From: Azoarcus_F sp048158365
Lineage (GTDB): Bacteria > Pseudomonadota > Gammaproteobacteria > Burkholderiales > Rhodocyclaceae
DNA: 64,000 nucleotides
Direction: 5' to 3' (one strand)
Assembly (NCBI GenBank): GCA_048158365.1
Contig: JBLLNL010000006.1
Part shown: piece by piece, positions 62,664 to 64,000 of the stretch
Layout: each line of letters opens with the position of its first letter
Numbering within the stretch: position 1 is the stretch's first letter
Notes under the pieces: model-generated
The model's input: the letters and a program-made list of their open reading frames with translations, nothing else
Databases searched by the model: none
Told to the model about the DNA's origin: nothing
Position numbers and translations under genes: made by a program

Positions 62664-63380
62664 ATGACGGCCGCCGCCTACACGCGCATCATGCTCAAAC
62701 TGTCCGGTGAAGCCCTGATGGGCGAGGACGCCTACGGTATCAACGAGGGTGTGGTCGCCCGCATCGTGTCGGAGATCGCGGAGGTGACCGAGCTGGGCGT
62801 GCAGGTCGGAGTCGTGATCGGGGGTGGCAACATCTTCCGTGGCATGAAGGGTGCGTCGTCCGGCATGGACCGGGCGACCGCCGACTACATGGGCATGCTG
62901 GCCACCGTGATGAATGCGATGGCGTTGTCTGATGCGATGAAGCGTGCCGGGCTCGAGGCACGGGTGCAGTCGGCGCTGCGCATCGACCAGGTCGTCGAGC
63001 CCTACATCCGCGGACGCGCGATACGCCACCTGGAAGAAGGGCGCATCGTGATATTTGCGGCTGGAACCGGCAATCCGTTCTTCACCACCGACACCGCGGC
63101 GGCTCTGCGCGGCTCGGAGATGGGTGCGCAGATCGTGCTCAAGGCCACCAAGGTGGACGGAGTGTACAGCGCGGATCCAAAAAAGGATCCGGACGCGCAG
63201 CGCTACCACCGGATCAGCTTCGACGAGGCGATCGGGCGCAATCTGGCGGTGCTCGACTCGACCGCGTTTGCGCTTTGCCGCGATCAGAAACTTCCGATCA
63301 ATGTGTTCTCGATATTCAAGCCCGGGGCGCTCAAGCGCGTGGTACTGGGTGAGGACGAGGGCACGCTGGTCCATTCCTGA
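62664..63380 (+). CDS. pyrH: UMP kinase
   Basis: A 238-residue amino-acid-kinase-fold enzyme converting UMP to UDP. MLKLSGEALMGEDAYGI and VVIGGGNIFRG form the ATP/UMP site. Other marks are DYMGMLATVMNAMALSDA, IFAAGTGNPFFTTDTAAALR and KATKVDGVYSADP. It starts 9 bp after tsf, in the conserved order tsf-pyrH-frr. Confidence 0.97.
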   Translation: MTAAAYTRIMLKLSGEALMGEDAYGINEGVVARIVSEIAEVTELGVQVGVVIGGGNIFRGMKGASSGMDRATADYMGMLATVMNAMALSDAMKRAGLEARVQSALRIDQVVEPYIRGRAIRHLEEGRIVIFAAGTGNPFFTTDTAAALRGSEMGAQIVLKATKVDGVYSADPKKDPDAQRYHRISFDEAIGRNLAVLDSTAFALCRDQKLPINVFSIFKPGALKRVVLGEDEGTLVHS

Positions 63381-63390
63381 GGATTCGACC

Positions 63391-63948
63391 ATGATTTCCG
63401 AACTCAACACCACGACCGAGCAGAAGATGCAGAAGTCGGTCGACGTTCTGAAGGCCGATCTGGCGAAGGTGCGCACCGGGCGTGCCCATACCGGGATACT
63501 CGATCATGTGATGGTCGAGTACTATGGCAGCATGGTTCCGGTCAATCAGGTCGCCAACGTGACGCTGATCGATGCGCGCACGATCGGCGTTCAACCCTGG
63601 GAAAAGCCGATGTTCTCCAAGGTGGAGAAGGCGATCCGCGACAGCGACCTGGGACTGAATCCATCGAATCAGGGCGAGATCATCCGCGTGCCGATGCCGG
63701 CGTTGACCGAGGAGCGGCGGCGCGATCTGACCAAGGTGGTCCGTCACGAAGGGGAGACCGCGAAGGTGGCGGTGCGCAATCTTCGCAGGGATGCCAACCA
63801 GCAACTCAAGGATGGGGTCAAGGACAAGGTGATCTCCGAGGATGACGAGCGTCGTGGACAGGACGCGATCCAGAAGCTGACCGACAAGTACGTCGGCGAG
63901 ATCGATCGCATGTTGGCCGAGAAAGAACAAGAGCTGATGCAGATCTGA
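63391..63948 (+). CDS. frr: Ribosome recycling factor
   Basis: A 185-residue RRF of exact family length. It starts MISELNTTTEQKMQKSVDVLKADLAKVRTGRAHTGILDHV and contains YYGSMVPVNQVANV, ARTIGVQPWEKPMFSKVEKAI, LGLNPSNQGEIIRVPMPALTEERRRDLTK. With EF-G it splits post-termination ribosomes. It lies 10 bp after pyrH. Confidence 0.97.
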   Translation: MISELNTTTEQKMQKSVDVLKADLAKVRTGRAHTGILDHVMVEYYGSMVPVNQVANVTLIDARTIGVQPWEKPMFSKVEKAIRDSDLGLNPSNQGEIIRVPMPALTEERRRDLTKVVRHEGETAKVAVRNLRRDANQQLKDGVKDKVISEDDERRGQDAIQKLTDKYVGEIDRMLAEKEQELMQI

Positions 63949-63994
63949 TCCGTCGGGTCGGCTCTCGAACCCGGTCACCCGACGGAGACGAATC

Positions 63995-64000
63995 ATGGCG
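63995..64000 (+). CDS. First codons of a further gene (cut by the window end)
   Basis: An ATG GCG preceded by GGAGACG lies 46 bp after frr. In this gene order uppS (undecaprenyl diphosphate synthase) is the usual next gene, but only two codons are visible. Confidence 0.35.

Overview
The window looks like a high-GC proteobacterial chromosome, most likely gammaproteobacterial and possibly Chromatiales-like. This placement is an inference from gene content and order: glnD-map followed by rpsB-tsf-pyrH-frr, a bifunctional mnmC, selU/selD, minCDE, a tesA/ybbA divergent pair and a squalene locus hpnCDE. No 16S rRNA is present, so it cannot be settled here.

Layout. 0-5 kb: a small Lys-rich protein, a DnaJ-like protein, a zinc-ribbon membrane protein, monomeric isocitrate dehydrogenase and a small secreted protein. 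5.5-10.1 kb: an RND efflux adaptor and permease, separated by two abutting miniature inverted-repeat elements. 10.2-18.2 kb: a decayed D-threonine-aldolase-type gene, an Old Yellow Enzyme reductase, tRNA-Val(CAC), gltX, a decayed P-II-like gene, mnmC and lysS. 18.5-23.2 kb: an aapJQMP amino-acid ABC operon behind a sigma-54 promoter and an NtrC-type enhancer. 23.3-29 kb: minCDE, an Hsp33 lacking all four redox-switch cysteines, an ArsC/Spx-family protein and tex. 29-38.5 kb: a mutarotase, a Pat-type acetyltransferase, a PAS histidine kinase, a methyltransferase, the divergent pair selU/selD, tesA and ybbA. 38.6-46.9 kb: hpnC-hpnD-hpnE, a glutamine amidotransferase, and an ABC ATPase, permease and AttH/CrtC-like lipocalin operon. 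54.2-64 kb: a GNAT protein, a truncated ppk2, rarD, glnD, map and the rpsB-tsf-pyrH-frr translation cluster.

The standout is a 7.1-kb integrated element (about 47,015-54,158) at the 3' end of tRNA-Leu(TAG). It differs in base and codon use from the chromosome, is full of CTAG/CCTAGG palindromes, and is bounded by a 16-bp att repeat with matching arm-type repeats inside each end. It carries a tyrosine integrase, a serine recombinase with a res-like region, a ribbon-helix-helix-like protein, and a 77-residue protein that resembles the small terminase subunit of T7/phiKMV-type podophages. No large terminase or recognisable capsid gene is present. It also has three unrecognised proteins, a decayed 45-residue repeat array and a 1.25-kb gene-free region with iteron-like repeats and a 24-bp inverted repeat. 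This architecture suggests a very compact phage satellite, possibly exploiting a podovirus. That reading rests on family resemblance and still has to be tested.

Functional links: aapJQMP under NtrC/sigma-54 control and glnD both belong to nitrogen control. selD supplies selenophosphate for the SelU tRNA reaction. hpnCDE makes squalene, a hopanoid precursor. map, rpsB, tsf, pyrH and frr serve translation and UMP supply.
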